DNA from: Cyanophora paradoxa
Lineage: Eukaryota > Glaucocystophyceae > Cyanophorales > Cyanophoraceae
Direction: 5' to 3'
Assembly: GCA_004431415.1 (NCBI GenBank)
Contig: QPMI01000402.1
Location: forward strand, 1 to 64,000
Length of the DNA: 64,000 nucleotides
The stretch's first letter is position 1, and every line of letters starts with the position of its first letter. The translations under genes were made by a program, and so were the position numbers. Of the stretch, positions 33,308 through 42,948 are shown one piece after another. Under the pieces are notes generated by a model, which saw nothing but the letters and a program-made list of their open reading frames with translations, was not told the origin of the DNA and did no database searches.

Positions 33308-34140
33308 CTCTCATCAACTTCCCGAGGGGTCCCCCGGGCCTCTACTGCGCGGCGCCGACGACACGACCTCGCTCCCGTCAGCAACGAAGCGCCCCCTGCC
33401 GCCGCCCCGCCCACGCGTTGCCGCGGGGCGGCCCGGCTCTCATCAACTTCCCGAGGGGTCCCCCGGGCCTCTACTGCGCGGCGCCGACGACACGACCTCG
33501 CTCCCGTCAGCAACGAAGCGCACCCTGCCGCCGCCCCGCCCGCGCGTCGCCGCGGGGCGGCCCGGCTCTCATCAACTTCCCGAGGGGTCCCCCGGGCCTC
33601 TACTGCGCGGCGCCGACGACACGACCTCGCTCCCGTCAGCAACGAAGCGCCCCCTGCCGCCGCCCCGCCCGCGCGTCGCCGCGGGGCGGCCCGGCTCTCA
33701 TCAACTTCCCGAGGGGTCCCCCGGGCCTCTACTGCGCGGCGCCGACGACACGACCTCGCTCCCGTCAGCAACGAAGCGCCCCCTGCCGCCGCCCCGCCCG
33801 CGCGTCGCCGCGGGGCGGCCCGGCTCTCATCAACTTCCCGAGGGGTCCCCCGGGCCTCTACTGCGCGGCGCCGACGACACGACCTCGCTCCCGTCAGCAA
33901 CGAAGCGCCCCCTGCCGCCGCCCCGCCCGCGCGTCGCCGCGGGGCGGCCCGGCTCTCATCAACTTCCCGAGGGGTCCCCCGGGCCTCCTATTGCGCGCCG
34001 GCGGCACGGGCTAGCTCCCTTCAGCGACGACGCGGCCTCTGCCGCCGCCCCGTCCACGCGCCGCGGCGGGGCGGCCCGGCTCTCATCAACTTCCCGAGGG
34101 GTCCCCCGGGCCTCTACTGCGCGGCGCCGACGGCGCGGGC
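33308..34140. repeat. 129-bp minisatellite, about 6.5 copies
   Basis: CTCTCATCAACTTCCCGAGG recurs at 33308, 33437, 33566, 33695, 33824, 33953 and 34080. The period of 129 is a multiple of three, so long open frames run through it on both strands and look like repeat proteins. The last two units are more diverged. There is no promoter-like element or start context, so I treat the frames as by-products. Confidence 0.85.
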
Positions 34141-34258
34141 TCTCTCTAATAAACAACACCGACGCTCAAGTGGTTACACAGGTTTAATTTAATTTACTAC
34201 AACCGCTAGGCCGCATTTACAAAATGAGAAACAAACGATTCCACGCACATTGCCCCAT
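34141..34258. other. 3' flank of polymerase gene
   Basis: AT-rich spacer (TTTAATTTAATTTACTAC) between the 129-bp array and the stop of the minus-strand polymerase gene. No gene seen. Confidence 0.4.
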
Positions 34259-37200
34259 TTACGGGTCGCTCAAAATGCCCATCCGAACCAGTTCCGCCCC
34301 ACCGTCCCACTCCGTTTCGCGGGGAAGCGTCGTGCGGAGCGGCACGCCGTCGAGCAGGTGCCGCAGTATCCCCTGGTACGCCGGACGGTGCAAAAAGTTC
34401 CGGTTCTCGCCGCCCGAGTGGAGCTCGAACAGAATGCGCCGCCGCTGTTCCTCGTCAAGCGGAATCGGGCCGCACCGCGGGACCGTTGCGCCGATGGCCA
34501 TCGCGTCCGCAGCCCACGCTGCGCGCAGCGTCTCGCGGGCCTCCATTTCGAGCCGACTGCGAAAGCGCTCAAAGAGGGCGGGGCGGGCGGCCGCCGAGAG
34601 CCCGACCACTTCCTCGCCCCCGTCACGATCGTACGTCTCGTCTATAACGTCCTCGCTCTCCATCCGCATCCAGCTACCCCTCCCGCCGTTGCTGCGAATC
34701 CGCACGCGTAGATCGCGAGGCGCGGCGGCCTGAACATACTCCAGAATCCCTCCGGCGAGCCGATTCGTCTTGCGCTTCCGCTCCGACGCGATCCGGCTCT
34801 CGGTGATGGTCGACGCGGACGCCGGTGCGGACCGACACCCGTTGTAGTCGGGTCCGTCGTCGCCGTCGACGTCGATCGCTTCGCTTCCCGACCCGGCGCC
34901 GCCGCGGGCGGGTCCGCACGCGCGCTTCGCGGGGCGCTCGTGCGCCCACTCGCCCCCGCACGCCGTCGCCGCGGCAACGCTCTCCGCCACGTCCAGCCTA
35001 TCGTGGTACGGATCGCCGAGGTCCAGCAGGACGCAGCGCAGCACCGCGCACGCATCCGTCGCCAGGCGCGTCGCGTACTCCTGGCGGTCGAGCGCGGGCT
35101 CGCCTGCGCCGCGCACGAGATGGAGCGGCTCCTCGCCGCGCTTGCCGACCTTTTCCCCGTTTACCGCGTCCAGCGTGACCGAGTACGCGTAGCCGCCCGG
35201 CCCGGGCGCGGACCCGTTGACGCGCGCGTCCATCCTCTCCATGAGGTGGAAGATGGGCAGCGCCTCGGACGAGTACCTCTCCAGCACCCGCCCGCCCGTC
35301 GCCGCGTCGATCGAAAACGCGGCTCCGTTGTTTTTTACCGGGACCTGGAGGTCGGCCAGCGAGTAGTAGCCGCCGAGGGCGCGCCACACGCGGTACGCGG
35401 TCTCCTCCAGCGCCTCCCGCAACGCATGAACCGCGTCCCCCGCGCCGAGCAGGGCGCCGATGACGCCGCGCTGGAGCAAGGCCGAGGCGTGGGACGCGCT
35501 CCGCTTGACGGCGTCGAAACCCGTGATCGCCACGCCGCGCTCCTCGACCGCGCCGCCGCCGGGGCCGCAGACGTACTTGACGCCCGCGTAGCCCTTTTTA
35601 CGAGCAATCAGAAACGGCCGAAACGCCTTTTCGACCTCGATGTAAAGGCGAGGGCACCCCGCGCCGCGGTGCGTCTCGTTGACCAGCCGCTGGATCGTCG
35701 CCGCCCGCCGCAACGCCTCCTCCACGGCGATCGCCTCGGCAAAGTGCACAAAGATCGAGTCCGTATCCCCGTAAAGCACCTCCGCGTCCGGGTACGCCCG
35801 CTGAACGCACGACATCGCCGTGCGGAGCGCCTCGCGTCCGCACGCCGTCGTCGATTCGGCGACGGGGCGCGAGGCCAGGGGCCCGCCGCGGCACCCGAAG
35901 ATCCCGTAAATCGAGTTTGCCACGACCTTGATCGCGAGCTGGAGCGCCCCCAGCACCCGCGCCTGGGGGGACGACGGGTCGAGCTCGGCGGCGCGCGCGC
36001 GCACCGCGGCCCGGGACGCCACGAGCGTGGAGACGAGGGCCGGCACGACGCCGCGGGTCTCGTCGGGGTCCCGCCGAAAGACGTGGATCCTCTCGCCCGC
36101 GGCGCAAAAGACGTGCTGGTCTTCCGAGCACAGCACCTCGCGCCCCGCGCGCGCCGCCCGGACGCAGCGCCGGCCGGCGGCGTCGGCCTCGAACACCGCG
36201 CCGGCGCCGACGTAGAGCGAGGGACACAGGCCGTAGGACCGCATGCAGCTCGGGTACAGGCTGCTGTAATCCAGCGTGACGACGGGCGAGGTGTACCTGC
36301 CGATCATCGGCGGGATCACGTGGGCGCCGTCGTACGACCCGTCGCCCCCGTTTACGTCGCCCTTTTCGTCGCCGCCCTCGTCCCCGCGGCCGCCCCCGGC
36401 GAGGGACGCGAGGCTCCGCTCGACGAGGACGGGTGGCCGCCCCTCGGACCTCGCCCTCCCGTAGCGACCGAGGAGCGCCTCGCCGCGCACCGTCGAGCCG
36501 CCGTACTGGATGAGGGAGAGCGGGACGCCCGTCTCCCGGCAGAGGGCAAGCGCGTTGAGGAGCGCCCCGCGCCGGTGCGCGATCCGGAGTACGAGCGACG
36601 CGTTCCGGACGCAGTGCGCGGCGAGCCGGGCGCGGCCCGCCGCGCCGCCCGCGCGAACGAGGGCGGCAATCGTCGAGGGCTCGAGATCCTCGCAGGGCTC
36701 GCCCAGCACGTGCGCCGCGGCGACGCCGAGCCTAGAGTCCACAAAGCCGGCGGCCGCGTCGCCCCGGAGCTCCTCCAGCGCGTCAAAGTGGACGAGGCCG
36801 CCCGCGAGGCGCCGCCCGCATTCGTCGCTGGGGCGGTACCGCCCGGGGCGTTTACCGCGCCACTCGCGCTCGGGAAGCGGCGAGGGGCACGCGTCCTTGC
36901 CGAGGTGGCGGAACCAGTCCCGCGCCGCCGCGCCGCGCCCAAAGAGGTGCTCGGAGCGCCGCGCGAGGAACGGGAGGTCGCGCCCGCTGCTGTTGAAACC
37001 GACCAGCACGTCGGCCTCGGACGCCGCGTTTACGAACCACTCGAGGAGCGCCGCCTCGGCGACGTCGGCGTCGGACTGCGTAAATGCAACGACCTCGCAG
37101 TCTGGGATCGGCGGCGCGCACGCCCCGGCGACGCCCACCTGCCGACGGCGGGGCGACCCATCCCCGCCGAGCTCCGCCAGGACGATGGAGATGAGGACGA

Positions 37201-37873
37201 CGCGGTCCTCGGGCCGCGCGGGATCGGGGACGCGCGCGGCGCCCTCGGCGGCGACGGTCTCGATGGCCAAGTAGGCGACCGTCACGCGCGGCGGCGCGCT
37301 CTCGTACTCGCCGCCCGCCGGCCCCACGCCCGCCGTCGGCGCGCACCACTCGGCCACGCCGGGGCGCGCGCGGCCCTCGCGGCAGGGCGCCGCGCCGCGG
37401 ACGCGGATCCAGGTGCCGGGAGAGGTGCCCGTCGACTCGTGAAACGCGACGTGCTGGCGGGGCTGGTGTCCCATCACGAGCGGGTCGTAGTTGGGGCCGC
37501 GCGCCGCCCTCCAGCGTTGCTGGAGCCCGTCGAAAAGGAAACGGAGCGCCGGCCAGGGCGCGCGCACGTCCCACGCGCTCAGGGGCTCCTCCACGTAGCC
37601 GTGCAGGGGAAAGACGGGCCGGGGCTGCGCGTCCACCCGCGCCCCGCAGCACCGCGCGGCGTCGTCGAGGACGGCGTAGAGGCGTGCGGGGTCCGGGTCC
37701 GCCGGCGCCGGCGCGATGCTGAAGCGAGCGTAAAAGTCGTCCACGTACACGACGACGGCGGCGCCGTCGGGCGTGCGGCCCCAGAGGCGCACCCGGCCGC
37801 GCGCATCGCCTCGGACGTTGGGCGCGCGGATGGTGCAGTAGTCGGTGCTGTAGCAGAAGAGGAGGAGGTCCAT
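34259..37873 (-). CDS. polB: Family-B DNA polymerase with altered exonuclease motifs
   Basis: 1204 residues from the ATG at 37873 (MDLLLFCYSTDY). I prefer it to the upstream in-frame ATG at 38035 because a TATA box lies 65-75 bases before 37873. Polymerase motifs are intact: motif A DYSSLYPS (near residue 535), motif B KVVANSIYGIFG (near 650), motif C YGDTDSIFV (near 703), plus KKGYAGVKY. The 3'-5' exonuclease region is recognisable but changed: Exo I reads YLAIETVA where D-x-E is expected, Exo II GFNSSGRDLPFL keeps Asp, and Exo III reads HCVRNASL where Y-x-x-x-D is expected. The enzyme should replicate the viral genome, possibly without proofreading. The gene is uninterrupted, with no intron. 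Confidence 0.95.
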   Translation of the reverse strand: MDLLLFCYSTDYCTIRAPNVRGDARGRVRLWGRTPDGAAVVVYVDDFYARFSIAPAPADPDPARLYAVLDDAARCCGARVDAQPRPVFPLHGYVEEPLSAWDVRAPWPALRFLFDGLQQRWRAARGPNYDPLVMGHQPRQHVAFHESTGTSPGTWIRVRGAAPCREGRARPGVAEWCAPTAGVGPAGGEYESAPPRVTVAYLAIETVAAEGAARVPDPARPEDRVVLISIVLAELGGDGSPRRRQVGVAGACAPPIPDCEVVAFTQSDADVAEAALLEWFVNAASEADVLVGFNSSGRDLPFLARRSEHLFGRGAAARDWFRHLGKDACPSPLPEREWRGKRPGRYRPSDECGRRLAGGLVHFDALEELRGDAAAGFVDSRLGVAAAHVLGEPCEDLEPSTIAALVRAGGAAGRARLAAHCVRNASLVLRIAHRRGALLNALALCRETGVPLSLIQYGGSTVRGEALLGRYGRARSEGRPPVLVERSLASLAGGGRGDEGGDEKGDVNGGDGSYDGAHVIPPMIGRYTSPVVTLDYSSLYPSCMRSYGLCPSLYVGAGAVFEADAAGRRCVRAARAGREVLCSEDQHVFCAAGERIHVFRRDPDETRGVVPALVSTLVASRAAVRARAAELDPSSPQARVLGALQLAIKVVANSIYGIFGCRGGPLASRPVAESTTACGREALRTAMSCVQRAYPDAEVLYGDTDSIFVHFAEAIAVEEALRRAATIQRLVNETHRGAGCPRLYIEVEKAFRPFLIARKKGYAGVKYVCGPGGGAVEERGVAITGFDAVKRSASHASALLQRGVIGALLGAGDAVHALREALEETAYRVWRALGGYYSLADLQVPVKNNGAAFSIDAATGGRVLERYSSEALPIFHLMERMDARVNGSAPGPGGYAYSVTLDAVNGEKVGKRGEEPLHLVRGAGEPALDRQEYATRLATDACAVLRCVLLDLGDPYHDRLDVAESVAAATACGGEWAHERPAKRACGPARGGAGSGSEAIDVDGDDGPDYNGCRSAPASASTITESRIASERKRKTNRLAGGILEYVQAAAPRDLRVRIRSNGGRGSWMRMESEDVIDETYDRDGGEEVVGLSAAARPALFERFRSRLEMEARETLRAAWAADAMAIGATVPRCGPIPLDEEQRRRILFELHSGGENRNFLHRPAYQGILRHLLDGVPLRTTLPRETEWDGGAELVRMGILSDP

Positions 37874-37937
37874 GTCGGGGCGGGCGGGGGTCCGCGGGGG
37901 CTGCACGAGCGCAGTAGAGGGGACCGAGGGTGGGGTC

Positions 37938-37947
37938 CTTTTATAGG
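37938..37947 (-). promoter_or_regulatory. TATA box of DNA polymerase gene
   Basis: On the minus strand the sequence is CCTATAAAAGG, about 70 bases before the ATG at 37873. This supports the shorter start. Confidence 0.6.
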
Positions 37948-38221
37948 TGCGGCCGCTCGGGGGCGCGGATTCGAGCGAAATAGAAGGAGGGGAGGGGTAC
38001 GGCGGTCCGGGGGGCAAGACGGGTGCCACCCGCATCTCGGCGGGCTGCGATGAACCCTCGGCGTACGAGTACGAACGAGGCGCGGTCGTCTCCTACAATT
38101 TGGATCACAAGACGCGATACAGAGACGACCCTAGCGCAACGCGCGGCGTCCCCTCGATTCTGGGGCCCGCCGCGACAAAGAACACTAACCTACATCGGCT
38201 GTGGACCGCACCATCCCCCGT

Positions 38222-38485
38222 CTACGACGTCGCGCAGCAGACGCAGCCGGTCCTGCGCCGGGGCGCGATGCGGAGGGGGGGCAGCGGGCTCGTAAAACCC
38301 GCCAGCTTGCACTCCAGCTCGTAGTCGAACGAGTTGAGCGCGTCGCAGATGAGCGCGTCGAGCTCCGGATCCGGCGTAAGGTGGCGCGCGATGTCCGCGG
38401 GGGTCCAGACGTGGCGCGACGGGATGGGCGGGCGCGACGCCTCGTCCGTCGCGACCTTTGCGTCCGGCTGTTCCAGAGTGCTCAT
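38222..38485 (-). CDS. Small protein of 87 residues, unrecognised
   Basis: Starts MSTLEQPDAKVATDEASRPP and ends in a Cys-containing tail CVCCATS. The middle, ADIARHLTPD and LDALICDALNSFDYELECK, is predicted helical. The longer in-frame start at 38623 lacks any upstream signal. It lies upstream of the polymerase, on the same strand. No family recognised. Confidence 0.5.
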   Translation of the reverse strand: MSTLEQPDAKVATDEASRPPIPSRHVWTPADIARHLTPDPELDALICDALNSFDYELECKLAGFTSPLPPLRIAPRRRTGCVCCATS

Positions 38486-38639
38486 GACTGAATAAAGTGG
38501 CAAAGGCGATGCGATTGCGGCGGTGCGATTGCGAGGTCGAAGACGTGCACGGGTGGCAGGATTCAAGCGAAATCCCCCGGAACAAAATGAAACGACCCGC
38601 GCAATCCGCGTACCCACTCTCACGCGACGCTTTCAGCAA

Positions 38640-39179
38640 TTACAAACCCAATTTGCAGCGCGCCTCGGCGGGGCAAGCGTAGGCGACAATGGGAGGCGCG
38701 GGAGCGTGGTCCGGATGCAGCACGACGGCAAGAGCGACGGTAAATCGGTGCTTCCCCGCGGTCACGACGAGACAGAGGTCCCCGTCGGCGGGCGCGGATA
38801 CGTAGAAGACGCCCCCGCGCGTGGGCAGGTCCACGTAGCAGGCCACGCCGCCCGTCGCCGCAAACGAGGTCGCAATCGCTCGGTTCAGGGCGCCCGCAAA
38901 GCTCTCCGGGCGCGCGCCGTGCACGTCGGGCGCCGGCACGGGCACGTAGAGCCCGGGCGGGTAGGGCTCCCCGCGTAGTCCCGGCCCGTAGCGCGCTCGG
39001 AGGTTGATGGTGCACGCGCGCCCCGCGGCGGACGCGACCCGCACAAAGATGTCGACGGCGGCCCACGTGGGGGCCGACGCGGGGATGTAGATGCCGCGCG
39101 GCACGGCGGCAGCGCGATCGGCGATCCAGTACCCCACCGAGACCGCCGACGGCGTCGCGTTGCGATCGGCGGGCTGCAT
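38640..39179 (-). CDS. 179-residue protein, unrecognised
   Basis: Starts MQPADRNATPSAVSVGYWIA. Beta-rich pattern with many Gly, Pro and Val residues (GIYIPASAPTWAAVDIFVRV, GVFYVSAPADGDLCLVVTAG), suggesting a compact beta sandwich, as in small virion or lectin-like proteins. No signal peptide or transmembrane segment is evident. It is transcribed away from the ATPase gene at 39472. No family recognised. Confidence 0.6.
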   Translation of the reverse strand: MQPADRNATPSAVSVGYWIADRAAAVPRGIYIPASAPTWAAVDIFVRVASAAGRACTINLRARYGPGLRGEPYPPGLYVPVPAPDVHGARPESFAGALNRAIATSFAATGGVACYVDLPTRGGVFYVSAPADGDLCLVVTAGKHRFTVALAVVLHPDHAPAPPIVAYACPAEARCKLGL

Positions 39180-39344
39180 GGGCCGGCGTAAACGAGTGAC
39201 GGGCGCTTGCGCCAGCGGCGCGCACGGCCCCGTTTACGCCGGATTCGCACGAAATGCAAACGTGTACCGACACGCACGACGCACGCGACGGGCCCATGCG
39301 AGCAATGTTTCGAGACGACGGCCCATCCCCCCCCCCGCGCGTCC

Positions 39345-39345
<1 letters not shown>

Positions 39346-39375
<30 letters not shown>
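39346..39375. repeat. Poly-C tract of about 30
   Basis: An uninterrupted C run upstream of the MORC-like gene promoter, followed by CACGGGGCCCCCAGGGGG. A shorter C run precedes it at 39327-39336. The length is unlikely to be accurate in an assembly. Confidence 0.8.
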
Positions 39376-39380
39376 ACGGG

Positions 39381-39419
39381 GCCCCCAGGGGGCGACTCGG
39401 GCATCCGTTTACATAAAAG
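39381..39419 (+). promoter_or_regulatory. Promoter: GCCCCCAGG element plus CATAAAAG
   Basis: GCCCCCAGG at 39381 and the TATA-like CATAAAAG at 39412 are 31 bases apart, start to start. The same pair with the same spacing occurs at 41714/41745 and 56290/56322. The ATG follows at 39472. Confidence 0.6.
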
Positions 39420-39471
39420 ACCTGGGCCCCCGGGGGAGGGTGCAACACCTCGTCGACTCCATCGCCGCGCG

Positions 39472-41397
39472 ATGTCGTCCTCGTCGTTCGGCTCCGTCAT
39501 CAAGGCGCACTCCGAGCTCCTCAACTCCGTCGTCAAGTGCGCGACCAAGTTCGGTCCGTTTGTGGAGGTCATCGACAACGCGATCGTCGTCTCGGACGAC
39601 GTCAAGGTCGACATCTCCGTGGTTGCGATCACGTCGACCACCAAACCCGGGGGAGACGAGAAGACCTCCCTCGTCGTTCGCGACAAGTCCGGTGGCATTC
39701 CGCGAAAGGCGCTCAAGGAGCTCACGAGCGTCGGCGCGCCTCCCGACGGCACGCGCAGGGCGACCACCCTCTCGCGGTTCGGGGTGGGGCTCAAGTGCGC
39801 GGCGAACATGGACAAGGTCAACGGCGCCACCGTCGTCCTCACGACAAACGAGGACGAGTACCACGCCGTCGTTTACCAGCGCCGCGTGCCCGATGGCTCC
39901 ACGGGGAGCGAGAAGCAACTCCACGCGGAAGTCTTCACCAACCTCGAGTACGACGTCAAGGGTCGCGCGCTGAAGAAAACGGATCCGCTCGCGGTGGCCC
40001 TTCGGACCTTTGCGGACGACGGGTTGATGGGCGTCGTGAGCAACGAGCTCGCGTCGCTCACCCAGAGCGACGAGTGCGGCACGACCGTCATCTTTCTGGA
40101 CTTTAACAACGGCGGAAACTTTATCTGGGACAACGAACGCAAGGACCTCGCGTACGTTGTTAAAAAGGGGAACCGGGAGCTCGCGGCCGACACGCTCGCC
40201 GGATTTCTCGCTCTCCTCTACCCCGGCATTCGTAACCGCATCCCCGAATGCTCCATCTGCGTCGGAGGCGACCAACCCGTCAACTTTCACTCCATCGAGG
40301 ACGCGTTCGATCGCAAGGGCGGTAAAATATCCAACTTCTCCGTGGATAATGGCCCATTTGCGGGCACCGTGTTCGTAGGCGCGCCCTCCGAGGACGGTCC
40401 GTACTCGCGCAGCCCGTTCGGGTTCGGCCCGGGGCGCGTGCTCCTCGTCTCCTTTGTGCGCGTGATCGGCTCGTTTCCCATCCCGACCGGTCGCCTCGGC
40501 ATCCCGCCCGGCCACGGAATCGTCCTGCACACGAAGAACTCTGTGGAGACAAACCCCACCAAGGACGATGTACCCGCCGCAACGGGCGAGAAGATCATCA
40601 CCGAGCTCGCCAAAAAACTTCCGTACCAGGCCGTCGCAGCGCCTACCGCGGCCCCCGTCCGGGTGGCGGAGCGCTCGAACAAGTTTACTCAACTCTTCGA
40701 TGAGCACGACGCGCTCCAATCCCCCTACGTGTGCGAGAAGAACAAGTTTGGCCTCGCTCCCTCCGAGGACCTCAGCGAGCCCGCGCGTCTCTTCGATGAG
40801 AACAAACAGGTCGGATCCGACATCACCGACTGTAAACGGTTCAAAGAGGTCATCAAGAACCGCTGCCTGCTCGCCGTCGAGCTGATCTACCACGTTGCCG
40901 ACCCGGCGGTGCGCGAGCGCATGGACGCCGAGAACCTCGCGAAACGCTGCACCAAGATGGTAATCGGCGGCAAGATATGCACCATGGGGAAACTCGGCGA
41001 GGCGATCCGCGCCATCGTCTGCGCCCCGTACGGCACGTTGGAGGCGTTGCGCGCAAAGTATGTCGAGCTCGCCAAGGATACCCGCGTTCAGGAGCTCCTT
41101 GTCGAGTACTCGACGTACGACTACAAAAAGCCCAAGGACGACGACGCGCCCAAGAAGCGCAAGTTGGAGCGCGACGATCGCAACGCGGATGGGAAGAAAC
41201 CGTCAAAGCGCGCAAAAAAGAGCGTCAAGACCAACTCAAAGGGCGACGACGCCGGGGACGACGACGCTCCCAAGAAACGCAAGGCACCCCGCAACGATCG
41301 CGACAAGGGCAAGAAGAAACCGGCAAAGCGCCTTCAGAAAAACGCAGAGTCCGAGCCGGAGAGCGACGATGCCACCGAGTCGGAGACGGAGGATTGA
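39472..41397 (+). CDS. MORC-like GHKL ATPase
   Basis: 641 residues. GHKL (Bergerat-fold) ATP-binding motifs appear in order: FVEVIDNAIV (E...DN, near residues 30-39), VVRDKSGGIPRKAL (D-x-S-G-G, near 68-81) and LSRFGVGLKCAAN (lid/G2, near 100-112). The SRFGVGLK form is typical of MORC ATPases rather than Hsp90 or gyrase. A long middle domain follows, then a C-terminal tail of Lys-rich and Asp-rich repeats (DDDAPKKRKL twice) ending EDSETED-like, suggesting nuclear location. MORC proteins compact or silence chromatin through ATP-dependent dimer clamping. Here it might act on viral or host chromatin (inference). Intronless, with a clear upstream promoter. Confidence 0.75.
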   Translation: MSSSSFGSVIKAHSELLNSVVKCATKFGPFVEVIDNAIVVSDDVKVDISVVAITSTTKPGGDEKTSLVVRDKSGGIPRKALKELTSVGAPPDGTRRATTLSRFGVGLKCAANMDKVNGATVVLTTNEDEYHAVVYQRRVPDGSTGSEKQLHAEVFTNLEYDVKGRALKKTDPLAVALRTFADDGLMGVVSNELASLTQSDECGTTVIFLDFNNGGNFIWDNERKDLAYVVKKGNRELAADTLAGFLALLYPGIRNRIPECSICVGGDQPVNFHSIEDAFDRKGGKISNFSVDNGPFAGTVFVGAPSEDGPYSRSPFGFGPGRVLLVSFVRVIGSFPIPTGRLGIPPGHGIVLHTKNSVETNPTKDDVPAATGEKIITELAKKLPYQAVAAPTAAPVRVAERSNKFTQLFDEHDALQSPYVCEKNKFGLAPSEDLSEPARLFDENKQVGSDITDCKRFKEVIKNRCLLAVELIYHVADPAVRERMDAENLAKRCTKMVIGGKICTMGKLGEAIRAIVCAPYGTLEALRAKYVELAKDTRVQELLVEYSTYDYKKPKDDDAPKKRKLERDDRNADGKKPSKRAKKSVKTNSKGDDAGDDDAPKKRKAPRNDRDKGKKKPAKRLQKNAESEPESDDATESETED

Positions 41398-41713
41398 CTC
41401 GTAGGTAGATAGAGCGCCCCGGACGCGCTCGAGTGTAAATAATCGCCACCAAACACTCTTGACACGTGCGTTTACGCTCTCCCAGGCGGCTCGTGCGCGC
41501 GCTTCAACCGCGTAAACGGGTCGCCTTGCACCCCACACGCGACCCGCCCGCCGTCCTCGCGCGGTTCACGGGTCAACCGCGCGCGGCTGGCGTGGGTACG
41601 CGCGCGCACCCTCGGCCGAAAATGTACCCGACTCTAACCGCACCCGACGCGACCCGCCCCGGCCACGCGCGCCCGCCCCCTGCTGCATTTCGTTCGAATC
41701 CAACCGCGCCCCT

Positions 41714-41752
41714 GCCCCCAGGCCCCCCGCGCGTGCTCGAGCACCATAAAAG
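41714..41752 (+). promoter_or_regulatory. Promoter: GCCCCCAGG element plus CATAAAAG
   Basis: GCCCCCAGG at 41714, CATAAAAG at 41745 (31 bases apart), then the ATG at 41794. Same layout as at 39381 and 56290. Confidence 0.6.
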
Positions 41753-41793
41753 GGCCCGCCCCTCAAAGGTCGGCGACCAGATTTCAGCCATCG

Positions 41794-42948
41794 ATGGAGC
41801 AGCTCCCACTGCACGTCCACGAACTCGTCGTCTCCAAGCTCGGCGCCGGCGACGCCGCCCTCCTCGGTAGCGCGTCGTGTTCGATGCGGCGGCTCGTGCG
41901 GGAGAACGACGTTTACTGGATCAAGCAGCTCGAACGGCGCGGCATCGCCGTCCCGGAGGGCCTCAAGACCGGCACCGCGCACGAGGTGTTTTGGCGGACG
42001 GAAAACTCCCTTTGCGCGTCGTGCCGCCGCCCCAACGACGGTGCGCGTTGTCCGATCACGAAGCGTCTCGCGTGCGATCGGTGCCGCGAGCCCGTCGCGC
42101 TGCGCGACGCGATGGCGTTTGCGGGGCTTCCCCGCTCGGCGACGGACGCTCTTCGCACGCTCTACGGTCTTCCCAGGATGACGACGCGCGCGGCCGCCAT
42201 GGAGATGCGCTACCAGCGTCAGGAGGCGCGCGCGACGCCGGGTTCAGAGCCGATGCGGACGCTCGCGAGGCGCCTGGGTCTTGGTCGCGCCCGGTTCGGC
42301 GCTCCCGGAGGCGTCCGCATGGTGGGATTCTGCCCAAGGACCCTCGAGCCCCTTTACGACACGGAGGGCGCCCGCCGCATCGCCGAGAAACGCTACGGCG
42401 CCGACGTCGAGGGCACCGTGCGTCGCATGCGGGAGCAACGCGCTCGGACACGGGCGATGCGCCTGCAGCGCATAACGGAGGCGTTTACGCGGTTATCCGC
42501 CGCGGCCGAGCGTTACGATCCGCCGTTGATGGTCAGCGGATACCACAACACCCGAACGACCCTTTGCGTCCAGATCAACCCAATGGCTGCCATGCCGGTC
42601 GCGGTGACCCCCGAGATCACCCACCATTTCGTCACCCCCGAAGAGATCTCGGGCGCCGAAAACTTTAACGCGTTTCCCGGCGTTGTCGAGTCGGAATTTC
42701 ATCCCGTCTTTGCGGCGTTTACGGATGCCAAGTACGCCCACCGCGAGTACCGCATCGCACGCCTCGCGGCGGCCCTCGGTGCGCACGAGTTGGTCACGCC
42801 GACGTCGTTCTTTGTTCAGCATCCGACCGGGGCGTCTACGCCAACGGCGCTCGATCTTTACCTGTTTGCTGGCGTAAAGGCTCGCTTCGAGGAGGCCGTT
42901 CAGGAGCTGCGTGCACGTATTTACCCCACGATCGATACCATGGAATGA
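41794..42948 (+). CDS. F-box protein with zinc-binding cysteines
   Basis: 384 residues. The first 45 fit an F-box: MEQLPLHVHELVVSKLGAGD, then ALLGSASCSMRRLVREND and WIKQL. F-box proteins bring substrates to SKP1-cullin ubiquitin ligases. Next comes a small zinc-ribbon-like patch (CASCRRP, CPITKRLACDRC, residues about 74-100), then Arg-rich helices (RRMREQRARTRAMRLQRI) and a C-terminal domain of unknown type (FVTPEEISGAENFNAFPG). F-box families are expanded in several giant viruses. A SKP1-like gene lies at 49526 and another F-box-like gene at the right edge. Confidence 0.65.
   Translation: MEQLPLHVHELVVSKLGAGDAALLGSASCSMRRLVRENDVYWIKQLERRGIAVPEGLKTGTAHEVFWRTENSLCASCRRPNDGARCPITKRLACDRCREPVALRDAMAFAGLPRSATDALRTLYGLPRMTTRAAAMEMRYQRQEARATPGSEPMRTLARRLGLGRARFGAPGGVRMVGFCPRTLEPLYDTEGARRIAEKRYGADVEGTVRRMREQRARTRAMRLQRITEAFTRLSAAAERYDPPLMVSGYHNTRTTLCVQINPMAAMPVAVTPEITHHFVTPEEISGAENFNAFPGVVESEFHPVFAAFTDAKYAHREYRIARLAAALGAHELVTPTSFFVQHPTGASTPTALDLYLFAGVKARFEEAVQELRARIYPTIDTME

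Noticed and set aside
33166-34014. 43-residue repeat proteins on both strands
   Set aside because: The 129-bp period is a multiple of three, which keeps frames open on both strands; no start context.
32284-34140. CRISPR array
   Set aside because: Units are directly abutting identical repeats with no variable spacers and no cas genes.
34940-38053. Open frame of over 1000 codons on the plus strand opposite the polymerase gene
   Set aside because: It is the complement of a gene with perfect polymerase motifs; in GC-rich DNA the opposite strand is often open. Its product is Arg/Ala/Pro-rich without motifs.
39409-40893. Minus-strand frame of nearly 500 codons opposite the ATPase gene
   Set aside because: Shadow of the MORC-like ATPase frame, which carries the conserved motifs.
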